Positions 38,116 through 47,723 are shown, counted from the stretch's first letter. The stretch is 64,000 bases of DNA from JAVBRA01 sp031548435 (GCA_031548435.1 JAVBRA010000012.1:124001-188000); one strand, 5' to 3'. The notes: a model not told the origin generated them from the letters alone. Numbers and translations: made by a program.

Positions 38116-39810
38116 ATGAGACGTACATTAGCTTATATATCGGCAACCATGGTTGTCCTGGCGGCAGTTTCATGCGTAAACATTCAGAAACTGAAAAACT
38201 ACCCGTCCGTCCAGGCCGAGGTGACCGACAAATACCTCCAGGAATACAAAGGCAACCTGGATGTGGACATGGACATCCTGGTGCCGGAGGAATTCCGCAG
38301 CTGGCACACGGGGCTGAAGATGGTTCCGGTGATCGAGGGCGAAGGCGACATGCTGGTGCTCGATCCGCTGGTTGTGGAGGGAGTGGTTCATAACAAAATG
38401 AACGACCGCTTCGAATGGGCGCGCGAAGACGCATACGACGGCACGCCCACCCGGGTGCGCTATGCCAAACGCAACAACGCCACCGAGGTCGACTACCACA
38501 CCACCGTGCCCTACGAGCCGTGGATGGACATGTCCGACCTGTATATCGACATTTGGGGCGACGCCTATACCAAAGAGGTGTACCTGGGCCGCATCTACGC
38601 CGCGTCGGGGGTATTCTCGATGAAGCAGTTCATGGAATTCGACCCGGTGCTCAAGTACTATTTCTATACCGACCAGCGCGACCGCCACATTGTGACGGGC
38701 GGCGTTTCGTCGATGCCGGTGGATGTGTCCGTCATCTTCCCGGTCAACTCGTCGAAGATAAACAAGAAGCAGCTGGCCGAGATCGACCGGTTCTTCAACG
38801 GCGCCAAAGGCAGCCCCGCATTCCTGGGCGCCGAGGTGGACGTGCACGTGCAGGACTCGCCCGAGGGCAGCTACAAGCTCAACGAAAAACTGGGTGACAA
38901 ACGCGCGGCCGCCGTTCGCAACTACCTCGAATCGATCGGCATCAAGGACAACATCGACGTAACGATCGAAGTGGAAGCCTGGACCGAACTGATCCAGAAA
39001 CTGGAAGAGTCGACCCTGCAAAACAAGGCGGCCATGCTCGACATCGCGCGTTCGAACGAAGACCCCGACATCAAGTCGTACCGGCTGAGGCAGTACTACA
39101 AAGACTACAACACGATCCTCAACACCATCTACCCCGACCTGCGCCGCGCCGACATCTCGGTGGACATGGTGAACCAGGGCGAGCAGGGTCAGTTGTATGA
39201 GTACCTGATGAAAGAGCAGGTGGCCAAATGCGAAGGCCGCGAAGTGGCTTCGTTCGCCAAAGTGAGCGACGACGCCGACTACGAGGCGGCGCACCGCAAA
39301 ATGCTCGACGCGATTCTGGCAGGCGACAAAGAACAGGCCCTGACCTATGCAGACCAGATCCCGACCATGGTACAGTCGCCGGTGATCACCTGGAACAAGG
39401 CCGTGCTCTACACCGAAACAGGCAAATACCGCGAGGCCAAGCATTTGTTCTCTCTGGTCTCGTGCATGCCTTATGCCGACTATAACAAGGGCCTGCTGGA
39501 GCTCAACAACCAGGAATACGCGGCAGCTTCGAAAGACCTTTCGCAGTATGTGAACATCAACAGCGGTATCGCCAAACTGTATGCGGGCGACAACGAGGGC
39601 GCGATCGACGTGCTGTCGGTATGCAGCAAAACCGCAAACAGGGACTACCTGCTGGCCATTGCCTACGCACGCCAGAGCGACACCGACAACATGATGTACT
39701 GGCTCGACAGTGCCGTCTCCAAGGACTCGACCCTCAAGGCAAGGGCATACCGCGAAACCGATTTCGCACCGTGGAGGGAAACCAGGCAGTTTAACGAAAT
39801 TTTGAAATAA
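38116..39810 (+). CDS. OmpA/TPR lipoprotein, DUF3868-like
   Basis: A 564-residue lipoprotein (Cys about residue 19, VLAAVSC). The N-terminal beta domain (about 30-200) is followed by an OmpA-like region (SVIFPVNSSKINKKQLAEIDRF, then QDSPEGSYKLNEKLGDKRA) and a C-terminal helical, TPR-like region. The same order is found in the DUF3868 gene at 60759, so I call it a divergent paralogue. The OmpA part may hold peptidoglycan. It is encoded between DUF3575 and the BACON protein with gaps of 7 and 18 bases. A fragment of a near-identical copy survives at 20739-20802. Confidence 0.78.
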   Translation: MRRTLAYISATMVVLAAVSCVNIQKLKNYPSVQAEVTDKYLQEYKGNLDVDMDILVPEEFRSWHTGLKMVPVIEGEGDMLVLDPLVVEGVVHNKMNDRFEWAREDAYDGTPTRVRYAKRNNATEVDYHTTVPYEPWMDMSDLYIDIWGDAYTKEVYLGRIYAASGVFSMKQFMEFDPVLKYYFYTDQRDRHIVTGGVSSMPVDVSVIFPVNSSKINKKQLAEIDRFFNGAKGSPAFLGAEVDVHVQDSPEGSYKLNEKLGDKRAAAVRNYLESIGIKDNIDVTIEVEAWTELIQKLEESTLQNKAAMLDIARSNEDPDIKSYRLRQYYKDYNTILNTIYPDLRRADISVDMVNQGEQGQLYEYLMKEQVAKCEGREVASFAKVSDDADYEAAHRKMLDAILAGDKEQALTYADQIPTMVQSPVITWNKAVLYTETGKYREAKHLFSLVSCMPYADYNKGLLELNNQEYAAASKDLSQYVNINSGIAKLYAGDNEGAIDVLSVCSKTANRDYLLAIAYARQSDTDNMMYWLDSAVSKDSTLKARAYRETDFAPWRETRQFNEILK

Positions 39811-39828
39811 TTAAAATACAGATAGATT

Positions 39829-42800
39829 ATGAAAAAAATGAATCTCAGCTTCCTTAGCAAAGCTTTGCTACTGGTTGCAACAATGGTTTCGTTCTCTTTC
39901 CTGAACGGTTGTAAAGAGGATGACGCGCCTTTCTTGTCGCTGTCGGCGGAGAAACTCGTTGTGGGACAGGATGCGCAGCTGTTGACAATCGACGTATACA
40001 CCAATGCCTCATTGTGGCAGGCCGTTTCGGATGCCCCGTGGATCGAAGTGCTTGCGGGAACGGGCAAATACAAAGGCGAGTTCCAGATTTCCATCGAAAG
40101 AAACTCCACCACCGAAGAACGCACGGGCCATGTAACCGTGACGGGAGGCGGACTGAGCACCACATTGACCGTGGTTCAGACACCGGTTGCAGCCGACCTG
40201 GCGCTTTCAACCAATTCGGTGTCGTTCACCAAAGCCGCAGGCCAGCACACCGTTACGGTGTACTGCAACAACTCCTGGACGGTATCTTCCTCGCATCCTG
40301 ACTGGTGTACGACTTCTGTCGCCAGCGGCGATGCTTCGCACAACATGTTCGACATCATGGTCGCAGCCAACGCCACGGGCAAAGACCGCGTGGCCGTCGT
40401 ATCGGTGACCACTATCGCCAACGGCCAGGGACAGATCAAGACCGTAAGCGTGTTCCAGTCCGGCTCGGACAACATTCTGGTCATTGCTCCCGAAGAAGCT
40501 TCTGTCAACTTCATGACCAATACCGTGACCATGACCGTTACCGCCAACTGCGACTGGGATGTCACCCCGTCCGTAGATTGGCTGACCATTGGCGGCGCAA
40601 CCTCTTACAGCGGAACGGGCAATGAAGCCCTGACCATCGAAGTGGCTTCGAACGAAACAGGCCTGGAACGCACCGGGACCATCACCGCCCGCTCGCTTAC
40701 CCCGGGTGAACAGATCGTACGCACGTTCACCGTGAAACAGAGCGCCGACGAATTCTACCTCGATGTCCTGTCCGAACCGGTCATCGTCAACTCGACGGCA
40801 CACAACGGCGCAGACGCCATTGAAGTGGGTGTTTCGACCAACGTCGAGTGGAGTGTACGCAGCACCGCCGCAACATGGTGCACCGTTACCAAGAACGCCA
40901 CCGACGACGGCGCGATCATCGAAGTAGCCGCTAACGCTACCGACGCCGAACGCACCGCAACCCTCATCTTCACCACTACGGCCGCCGGCACGAAGATCGA
41001 AAAGACCCTGACCGTTACGCAGACGGCCACCAAGAACTTCTTCGAGATCCTCTCTGTCAACCCGCTGATGGTTGAAGCCGACGGCACGATCCCGGGCATG
41101 ACGACTCCGATCGTTTCATTCAACACCAACGCCGATTGGACCGTCTCCGCTCAGGGCAACACCTGGCTCACGCCCGGCGCCAATTCGGGTACAAGCAGCG
41201 ATGTAGAGGTCGGAATGACGATCATGGCCAACACCACGCCCGACACGCGCAGCTGTATCCTGACGTTCACCACCACCACGGCCGGCAATAAGGTGACCAA
41301 AACCATCACCGTAACTCAGAAAGGCCTCCAGAACAACCTGACGGTAGACGCTCCGGCAAACGTTGAACTTCCTTCAGCCGCAGTAGCCGCCTACCCGACT
41401 ACTCCTTACGCGATCGCAGCCTCGGGAGTTGTGACTGTCACCAGCACGTCCCCGACATGGTTGATCCCGACCTTCACGACAGCCGTGGGCGGCGGAACGC
41501 TGACCTTCGAACTGACGGAAAATACGGGCGCAACCCGCACCGCAACGATCGACATCACCTCGACCCTGGGCACGAACATCGTCCGCAAGACCATCACCGT
41601 AACCCAGTTGGGCGCTGACGCTCCGTTCGTTACTCCGGCTTCGGCTTCGATCGAAATTTCACACGAAGCGGCCGCTACAGGCACAGTTACTGTTAATTCG
41701 AACTGCCTGAGCATTTCGGCTTCGACCGGAAGCAACTGGCTCACCATCGATCCGGTCGATCAAACGAACCTCTCCGGCGATAAAGACGGCTATGCTCCGA
41801 TCAGCTTCTCTGCGACAACAGCCAACAACGGCTCGCAGCAGCGCACGGCGACCATCGTCGTCGAAGGCCGCAGCGCAGCAGGAGACATCATCCAGAAGGA
41901 AGTGGCCGTGATCCAGAAAGCGGGCGCATCTCCTTACATCATTCCGTTGACCAGCTCGCTGACCGTGGCTCCCGCAGCAGCGGACCCGGCAGGCACCTTC
42001 GGCGTGGAAACCAACATGGTTGATCCGAATCCGTTGATGACCGCCGCCACGAACGTGCCCTGGCTGACCGCTACGGTGGACGCCGCAGGCACGACGGTAA
42101 CCCTGGTTACAACCCAGGATAACCCGAACACCGCTTCCCGCACGGCGATCGTCACCCTCACCGCCACCCTGAACGGCCAAACCGCCCAGAAAGAGGTGAC
42201 CGTGATCCAGGCAGGCAGCGACGCCAACTTCCTGAATGTGGAAGCTCCGGACGCCATCAATTTTGCAGCTGCCGCACCTGCCGCCAATCCGATCTACGAG
42301 ATCACGGTCCCGGCAACTGCCACCGTAACCGCCGTGTCGAACTCGACCGACTGGCTGACCGTCGTCAATGCCGACGAAACCGAGCTGGAAATCGCTCTGA
42401 CCGAAAACACGGGCGCTCCGCGCACGGGTACCATCACCGTTCGCTCGACCATGGGCTCCAACGTGGTATCGAAAGTGATCACGGTGAACCAGGCAGGCAG
42501 CGACAACGCTTACCTGATCGTAGCTGGCGACGTTGAAATCGAGGCCGCAAACGGCTCTACCGGTGTCGTAGCCGTAACGACCAACATCGCTACCGCAACC
42601 GACATCTCGGTCAATACGGGCGCTACCTGGCTGACGGGAACCTACGCCGCTGCCACGGGAATCACCGTAACGGCAACAAGCGACAACAACACCGCCGCCA
42701 CGCGTGTGGCAACCGTAACCGTGACCGGTACGATGAATGGCCAGACCATCCAGAAGACCTTCAAGGCTACGCAGTTGTCCAACGCCGTTCCGAACCTGAT

Positions 42801-43989
42801 TCTCTCGGGCGACGTTGAAATCGCGGCCGCGAACGGCTCTACCGGTGTGGTGGACGTAACGACCAACATCACCACCGCAACCGACATCTCGGTCAATACG
42901 GGTGTGAGCTGGTTGACGGGAACCTACGCCGCCGCCACGGGCATCACCGTAACGGCAACTTCCGCCAATACGGCAGAAGCCGCCCGTACGGCCAACGTAA
43001 CCGTAACGGCAACGCTCAACGGCCAGACCATTCAGAAGACCTTCAAGGCAACGCAGGTAGGCACTCCGGTCGTTCCGGGCGTGATCAACTTCCTGACGCT
43101 GGCAGCTCCTTCGACCGTGACCATCGACGCCGCCACCGCAACGGCTTTCAGCTATGGCTTTACGGCGGCAACCGGCACGGCGGTCGATGCATTCAGCAGC
43201 GACGCTTCGTGGCTGACGGCCGACATCAACGGAACCGATCTGGAAATCACGCCGACAGCCAACACTACGGCAAATACCAGGACGGCCACGGCTTACATCA
43301 CCTCCATCCTGGACGGCGACCAGATCACCAAGTCGGTGACCGTAACCCAGTTGGGTACAGGCGTTGTGCTTGCGAACTCGCTTGAAATCCTGACCTCGGG
43401 CCCGATCCAGACCGACAACACGGTGAAACTGGCCAACACTGCCGAAGGAATGGGCATCAGCTTCATTTCCAACTCGTCGTGGAAGATCAGTTCGCCCGAT
43501 TCGTGGATCACCCTTCCGGGAACCACAACCGGAGCTGTTTCGACCGATATCCAGCACATTTATGTCGGAGTGACGGCCAATGCTTCGGCACGCCGCGAAG
43601 GCACGCTTCTGATTGAAACGACCAGCGCAACGGGTAACAAGGTCATCCGTGCGATCAAGATTGTGCAGAGCGACCAGCCGTCCAGTACGAGCACCGGTGC
43701 AGACGGACACTTCCTCACCTTTGCAGCTCCGGAGCAAATAACGGTAACGGGCAATAACGCCCCGGTCGGGACATTCAATTACTTTTCGAATGACGATGCC
43801 TCCGTTACATACTATAAGAGCGTAACATGGTTGACTGTAAATCAAGACAATACAGCGAAGACGATAACCATCGAATGTTCGGGACAGCCCGGCAACGGAG
43901 AAACAAGAACCGGAGTCGTGGCGATAGTATCGGCCCGCAACGGGGGTGAAATCGTACGAACCTTTCAGGTGAACCAGTCAAAGCCGTAA
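39829..43989 (+). CDS. giant BACON-repeat surface lipoprotein
   Basis: A 1386-residue lipoprotein (Cys28 after SFSFLNG). Nearly all of it is about 14 tandem modules of 90-100 residues, each with a W-L/I core (for example TWLTPG, DWLTIGG) and ending in a strand such as KTITVTQ or KTFKATQ, the BACON pattern. BACON domains are thought to bind mucin or glycans or to act as spacers for surface enzymes; no enzyme domain is seen here. Modules 10 and 11 are nearly identical. It is likely a surface-displayed adhesin or stalk, dependent on the two genes before it. Confidence 0.85.
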   Translation: MKKMNLSFLSKALLLVATMVSFSFLNGCKEDDAPFLSLSAEKLVVGQDAQLLTIDVYTNASLWQAVSDAPWIEVLAGTGKYKGEFQISIERNSTTEERTGHVTVTGGGLSTTLTVVQTPVAADLALSTNSVSFTKAAGQHTVTVYCNNSWTVSSSHPDWCTTSVASGDASHNMFDIMVAANATGKDRVAVVSVTTIANGQGQIKTVSVFQSGSDNILVIAPEEASVNFMTNTVTMTVTANCDWDVTPSVDWLTIGGATSYSGTGNEALTIEVASNETGLERTGTITARSLTPGEQIVRTFTVKQSADEFYLDVLSEPVIVNSTAHNGADAIEVGVSTNVEWSVRSTAATWCTVTKNATDDGAIIEVAANATDAERTATLIFTTTAAGTKIEKTLTVTQTATKNFFEILSVNPLMVEADGTIPGMTTPIVSFNTNADWTVSAQGNTWLTPGANSGTSSDVEVGMTIMANTTPDTRSCILTFTTTTAGNKVTKTITVTQKGLQNNLTVDAPANVELPSAAVAAYPTTPYAIAASGVVTVTSTSPTWLIPTFTTAVGGGTLTFELTENTGATRTATIDITSTLGTNIVRKTITVTQLGADAPFVTPASASIEISHEAAATGTVTVNSNCLSISASTGSNWLTIDPVDQTNLSGDKDGYAPISFSATTANNGSQQRTATIVVEGRSAAGDIIQKEVAVIQKAGASPYIIPLTSSLTVAPAAADPAGTFGVETNMVDPNPLMTAATNVPWLTATVDAAGTTVTLVTTQDNPNTASRTAIVTLTATLNGQTAQKEVTVIQAGSDANFLNVEAPDAINFAAAAPAANPIYEITVPATATVTAVSNSTDWLTVVNADETELEIALTENTGAPRTGTITVRSTMGSNVVSKVITVNQAGSDNAYLIVAGDVEIEAANGSTGVVAVTTNIATATDISVNTGATWLTGTYAAATGITVTATSDNNTAATRVATVTVTGTMNGQTIQKTFKATQLSNAVPNLILSGDVEIAAANGSTGVVDVTTNITTATDISVNTGVSWLTGTYAAATGITVTATSANTAEAARTANVTVTATLNGQTIQKTFKATQVGTPVVPGVINFLTLAAPSTVTIDAATATAFSYGFTAATGTAVDAFSSDASWLTADINGTDLEITPTANTTANTRTATAYITSILDGDQITKSVTVTQLGTGVVLANSLEILTSGPIQTDNTVKLANTAEGMGISFISNSSWKISSPDSWITLPGTTTGAVSTDIQHIYVGVTANASARREGTLLIETTSATGNKVIRAIKIVQSDQPSSTSTGADGHFLTFAAPEQITVTGNNAPVGTFNYFSNDDASVTYYKSVTWLTVNQDNTAKTITIECSGQPGNGETRTGVVAIVSARNGGEIVRTFQVNQSKP
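42500..43063 (+). repeat. recent tandem duplication of a 282-bp BACON module
   Basis: Two neighbouring modules of 282 bases (94 codons) are far more alike than the others: both share GGCGACGTTGAAATCG (42526 and 42808), AACGGCTCTACCGGTGT and CTGACGGGAACCTACGCC-like blocks at a constant 282-base offset. This points to a recent in-frame duplication within the array. Confidence 0.85.
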
Positions 43990-44020
43990 CCATCCTCCCA
44001 AGAAACATCCTGTGAACATC

Positions 44021-44056
44021 GGGAGCCGCATCGCAAGGTGCGGCTCCCTTGTTTTT
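44021..44056 (+). terminator. rho-independent terminator after the BACON gene
   Basis: GGGAGCCGCA (44021-44030) pairs with TGCGGCTCCC (44039-44048) and is followed by TTGTTTTT. It closes the DUF3575-BACON operon. Confidence 0.92.
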
Positions 44057-44188
44057 GCACGAAAAAAATCACAGGACATCCCGAATGCACTATTTGATGA
44101 TAAAAAAATACTATCTTTACATCCAAATAACGTCATTGTCGTGATCAAATAACACCATCTGCTAACCCAAACTTATTATCGACATACC

Positions 44189-45313
44189 ATGCAGTTGCCG
44201 TCGATCACGGAATACCTGGAGTCGTTCTCCCAGGCCGAGGCTTTCGCAAACTCCCTCTCGAAGTTCCGCTTCGAAAGGGATTTTGCGGGGCGGGCCGTAT
44301 TTGTTTCGGGCAACTACGCCGTGGCGTTGCGGATGACGGACGGGCAACGCACCCTTGCCGTCAAGTGCTTCACCCGCCACAGTCCCGGCCGCGCCGAGCG
44401 TTACCGCCTCATCTGCGAGAGGCTTGCGGCGGAAAACAACAGCTATGTGGTGCCGCCCCAATACCTCGACAACGAAATCTACGTGTTCGACCAGGCGGGG
44501 CAAGGGCGCTTTTATCCGGTAGTGGTTTCCTCCTGGATCGAAGGGCACACCCTCGACCACACGCTGCAAAGCCTGCTGTTCCACAAGCAATACGATCGGC
44601 TCGTCCCGCTGGCGGAAAAGTTCGACCGCATGGCCCTGTGGCTGCTGGCGAGCGACTTCGCCCACGGCGACCTCAAGCCCGAGAACATCATGGTGTCGCA
44701 GGAAAACGAACTGTCGCTGGTGGATTACGACGGGATGTTCACCGGAGAAATGGCCGGAAGCACGTCTTGCGAATGCGGGTCGCCCGCGTTCCGACACCCG
44801 TTGCGCGACCATTCGTTCTTCAACAGGCACATCGACGACTATGCCATTGCGCTGATCAGCGTCAGCCTCCATGCCCTGGCCGACGATCCGTCGCTGTACG
44901 CCCGGCACAACGACGGCGAGAACATCATCCTCGATCCGGCCCGCATCTTCTCGTGCGCAGGCGATCCGCTGCTCGACAGCATCGCACGGAAATGGTTCTC
45001 GGAAGGGCGGCTCAAGCTCTACCGCCTGTGCGAACTGCTGCACCGGCGGACACCCGTGCTCGACGAACTCGAAGAGATACTGGGATCGATGTACAATAAA
45101 CCGGGAGAAAAACCCGTTTTTGACTTTACCGACCGCGTTTGCGAAAACCTGAAGGTGGTGTGCCGGTCAGGGAGATACGGATTCGCCGACCCAAACGACA
45201 ACACCGTCATCGACACGGTTTACGATATGGCCCACGACTTTTGCGGCGGCAAGGCCCGCGTGCGCAAAGGCCGCGAATGGTTCGAAATCGACCGGCGAGG
45301 ACAAATACTATAA
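44189..45313 (+). CDS. protein kinase-like protein with C-terminal WG repeat
   Basis: A 374-residue protein. The N-terminal part is a kinase fold: LAVKCFTRHSPGRAERY holds the VxK Lys, HGDLKPENIMV is the catalytic loop, and VDYDGMF replaces DFG, as in YegI/TerY-associated bacterial kinases; ECGSPAFRHPLRDHSFFN and HIDDYAIALI follow. The last 65 residues (GRYGFADPNDNTVIDTVYD) form a WG-type repeat. The catalytic residues are present, so it may be active. It is followed six bases later by a VWA gene and then a kinase-like paralogue, forming one operon. Confidence 0.8.
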   Translation: MQLPSITEYLESFSQAEAFANSLSKFRFERDFAGRAVFVSGNYAVALRMTDGQRTLAVKCFTRHSPGRAERYRLICERLAAENNSYVVPPQYLDNEIYVFDQAGQGRFYPVVVSSWIEGHTLDHTLQSLLFHKQYDRLVPLAEKFDRMALWLLASDFAHGDLKPENIMVSQENELSLVDYDGMFTGEMAGSTSCECGSPAFRHPLRDHSFFNRHIDDYAIALISVSLHALADDPSLYARHNDGENIILDPARIFSCAGDPLLDSIARKWFSEGRLKLYRLCELLHRRTPVLDELEEILGSMYNKPGEKPVFDFTDRVCENLKVVCRSGRYGFADPNDNTVIDTVYDMAHDFCGGKARVRKGREWFEIDRRGQIL

Positions 45314-45319
45314 ACCGTC

Positions 45320-46198
45320 ATGACTGCCCCCAACCGCTATACCGCGCGGATCACCCGCAAAACCCCCACCGCTTTCGTGTTCCTGCTTGACATGTCGGGA
45401 TCGATGGAAGAACGCATCCGCTACGAGGGTGCCGTCATGCCCAAGGCCGAGGCGCTGGCCATGGCGATGAACACCATGATCGGGGAACTGCTGAACCGCT
45501 GCCGCAGGGAGACGGGGTATTACGACTACTTCGACATTGCCGTGTTGGGCTATTGCGGCGACCGGATCGTCGACCTGCTGGAAGAGGCGGCGGGCGCCTG
45601 TTTCTGCAAACCCTCGGAGCTGGCCGCGCGCCAGGTGCCGGTGCGGTCGGTGCAGAAAGAGAGGCGGTTGCCCGACGGGCAAAGCGTATTCGTCAGCGTC
45701 GACCAGAAGCAGTGGATCGCGCCGCAGGCCGAATCGACCACGCCGATGTTCGCCGCGCTCGACCGCTGCCACACCCTGTTGCAGAAATGGCTGTCGGACC
45801 ACAGGTCGCTGGCGTGCTACCCGCCCACGGTCATCAACATCACCGACGGCGAGGCCACCGACGCGGGCGACGAAAAAATTCTGGGCATGGCCGACAAAAT
45901 CCGGTCGCTGGGCACCGACGACGGCCAGGTGCTGATGTTCAACATCCACCTGAGCAGCTCGGAGGACGAACGAACAATATCGTTCCCCTCGGCCGAAGAC
46001 GAGCTGCCCGACATCCGTTACGCCCGATTGCTGCACGCCATGTCGAGCGAGATGCCCGCCCCCTACCACGACCAGATCCGGGAGATGAAGGAGAACGGCT
46101 TCCGCCCTTCGTACCGCTGCGTTTCCTACAACACCAGCATGTCGGAACTGATTCGGCTGATGAACATCGGTACGGTCAGCGTCAACCAATTAAGATAA
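45320..46198 (+). CDS. von Willebrand factor A domain protein
   Basis: A 292-residue VWA protein with an intact metal-ion-dependent adhesion site: DMSGSM (Asp24, Ser26, Ser28), a Thr in ESTTPM and ITDGEATD. There is no signal peptide or membrane segment, so it is probably cytoplasmic and similar to YegL/TerY rather than to an adhesin. It lies between the two kinase-like genes with gaps of 6 and 5 bases, a strong sign of joint function. Such VWA proteins probably scaffold kinase complexes. Confidence 0.85.
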   Translation: MTAPNRYTARITRKTPTAFVFLLDMSGSMEERIRYEGAVMPKAEALAMAMNTMIGELLNRCRRETGYYDYFDIAVLGYCGDRIVDLLEEAAGACFCKPSELAARQVPVRSVQKERRLPDGQSVFVSVDQKQWIAPQAESTTPMFAALDRCHTLLQKWLSDHRSLACYPPTVINITDGEATDAGDEKILGMADKIRSLGTDDGQVLMFNIHLSSSEDERTISFPSAEDELPDIRYARLLHAMSSEMPAPYHDQIREMKENGFRPSYRCVSYNTSMSELIRLMNIGTVSVNQLR

Positions 46199-46203
46199 CA
46201 GCC

Positions 46204-47637
46204 ATGTTCTATCCCGATATCAGCCAATACACCGAGTCGTTGCTCAACCCCCAGGGGAGGTTCCGTTCCCTGACGGGGGTGGTGCCCCGTGTGGACGGGC
46301 AGGGAATGCCGCTGTTGCACTCGAACGCCAACCGGGTGACCTTCAGGGTGACGGTCGACGGGGCCGCGTACCTGATGAAATGCATCCTCAAAGAAGAGGG
46401 CCCCTGCTCGGCCGCCATGCTCTACGAACACATCGCCGGGCAGAGACCGGAATTTCTTCCGCGAACCGCCTACCTGTATAAAGAGATGTACGTTTTCGAC
46501 AACAGCGGCAGCGGCCAGTGGGTCGACGTGATCCTCGAAGAAGACGCGCCGCACCGCACGGTGGACGTGTACCTGAACGACGCCTGCCTGCGCAGGGACT
46601 ACGACCGGCTCGACACCGCAGCGCGGCAGGTTTGCCTGATGACGCTGTGGAAAATAGACGCCGACCTGTGCCACGGAATGATTTCGCCCTCGAACGTGCG
46701 GGTAGGCGACGACGGCCGGGTTCGGCTGGCCAATTTCGACTTTGCCTCCATCGGGTCGTTGTCGGACGTCCCGTCGCACCCGGACCACGACAACCTGGCA
46801 TGCCTGTGCCTGTGGGCGCACACGCTGCGCATCGCGCCGCAGGTTGCCGGAATGCTGGAGATCGAACCGTCCGACCCGATCCAGGTGAAGTACCACCGTG
46901 AAAAAATCGTTGCACTGGCCTCGGAGATCGTCCCCCTTTACGGTTCGGATGCGGCCAAAGGACTTTTCGAACATGTGTGGGCCGGAATGCACGACCCGGA
47001 GCGGCTGCGAGGCATGGTTGAGGCCTTGCTGTCGGGAAACGAGCCGGTGGTGCGGCTGCATCCCCCTGTCAGGGAGGAGCAACCGACGCCCGAAGCCGCA
47101 AAAAAAGAACCGGTGGACTTGAGCCGGTACGAATGGGCCGGGCAGTGCAGCGAAGGCACCTACTGCGTGATGAACCGCGACCGGTGGGGTTTTGTTTCCG
47201 AACACGGCGAGCAGATCACCCCGCTGATCTACGACTGGGCCGATGACTTCCACGAAGGGCGCGCGGCCGTGATGAAAGACGACCTCTACGGGCTGATCGA
47301 CAAACAGGGCAACGAAGTGATTCCCTTACAGTACGAAGACCTGCAATGGGAGTGGGAAACCGGCATCGCCATGGTGGCCCGGGACGGCCGCTACGGCTTC
47401 ATGAACCGCATGGGCGAGAAAACCGTGGCCTTCCGTTATTCGTGGGTGGGCGAACCCTCAGGCGGGCTGATTGCCGTTCAATACAAAGGCAAGTACGGGT
47501 ATGTCGACAAAGACGGAGAAATGGTGATCGACGCCCAATTTGACGACGCCTACTCGTTCGATGGAGGCAAAGCGCTGGTTGTCAAAGACAACGAAAGATA
47601 TTACATCGACGCCGCCGGCGATTTCTTTTCGTATTGA
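46204..47637 (+). CDS. pseudokinase-like protein with WG repeats
   Basis: A 477-residue protein. The start is ATG at 46204, five bases after the VWA stop. The N-terminal 270 residues match the kinase at 44189 in order, but the catalytic loop reads HGMISPSNV in place of HGDLKPENI: the Asp and the Lys are lost, while the metal-ligand Asn is kept, and the DFG site reads NFDFAS. The C-terminal 170 residues form about four WG repeats (RWGFVSEHGEQITPLIYD, LYGLIDKQGNEVIPLQYE, RYGFMNRMGEKTVAFRYS, KYGYVDKDGEMVIDAQFD). Probably a non-catalytic partner or sensor. Confidence 0.78.
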   Translation: MFYPDISQYTESLLNPQGRFRSLTGVVPRVDGQGMPLLHSNANRVTFRVTVDGAAYLMKCILKEEGPCSAAMLYEHIAGQRPEFLPRTAYLYKEMYVFDNSGSGQWVDVILEEDAPHRTVDVYLNDACLRRDYDRLDTAARQVCLMTLWKIDADLCHGMISPSNVRVGDDGRVRLANFDFASIGSLSDVPSHPDHDNLACLCLWAHTLRIAPQVAGMLEIEPSDPIQVKYHREKIVALASEIVPLYGSDAAKGLFEHVWAGMHDPERLRGMVEALLSGNEPVVRLHPPVREEQPTPEAAKKEPVDLSRYEWAGQCSEGTYCVMNRDRWGFVSEHGEQITPLIYDWADDFHEGRAAVMKDDLYGLIDKQGNEVIPLQYEDLQWEWETGIAMVARDGRYGFMNRMGEKTVAFRYSWVGEPSGGLIAVQYKGKYGYVDKDGEMVIDAQFDDAYSFDGGKALVVKDNERYYIDAAGDFFSY

Positions 47638-47668
47638 CCGGACGCCGGGAAAATAAATTCACCCAAAA

Positions 47669-47700
47669 TTTTGAGGATTGCGGAATCCGTCTTATATTTG
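47669..47700 (+). promoter_or_regulatory. promoter for tRNA-Arg
   Basis: TTTTG (47669-47673), 19 bases, TATATTTG (47693-47700): an almost ideal Bacteroidetes promoter, 23 bases before the tRNA. Confidence 0.85.
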
Positions 47701-47723
47701 CACTCGCGTAAATAAAAACCAAC

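Noticed and set aside
41659..43845. A 728-codon minus-strand open frame opposite the BACON gene
   Set aside because: It mirrors the repeat structure of the plus-strand BACON modules and has a composition typical of antisense shadows.
39829..43989. Regular spaced repeats considered as a CRISPR array
   Set aside because: Periods of about 270-290 bases, in-frame coding and diverged copies show a protein repeat array; no short identical repeats with unique spacers and no cas genes.
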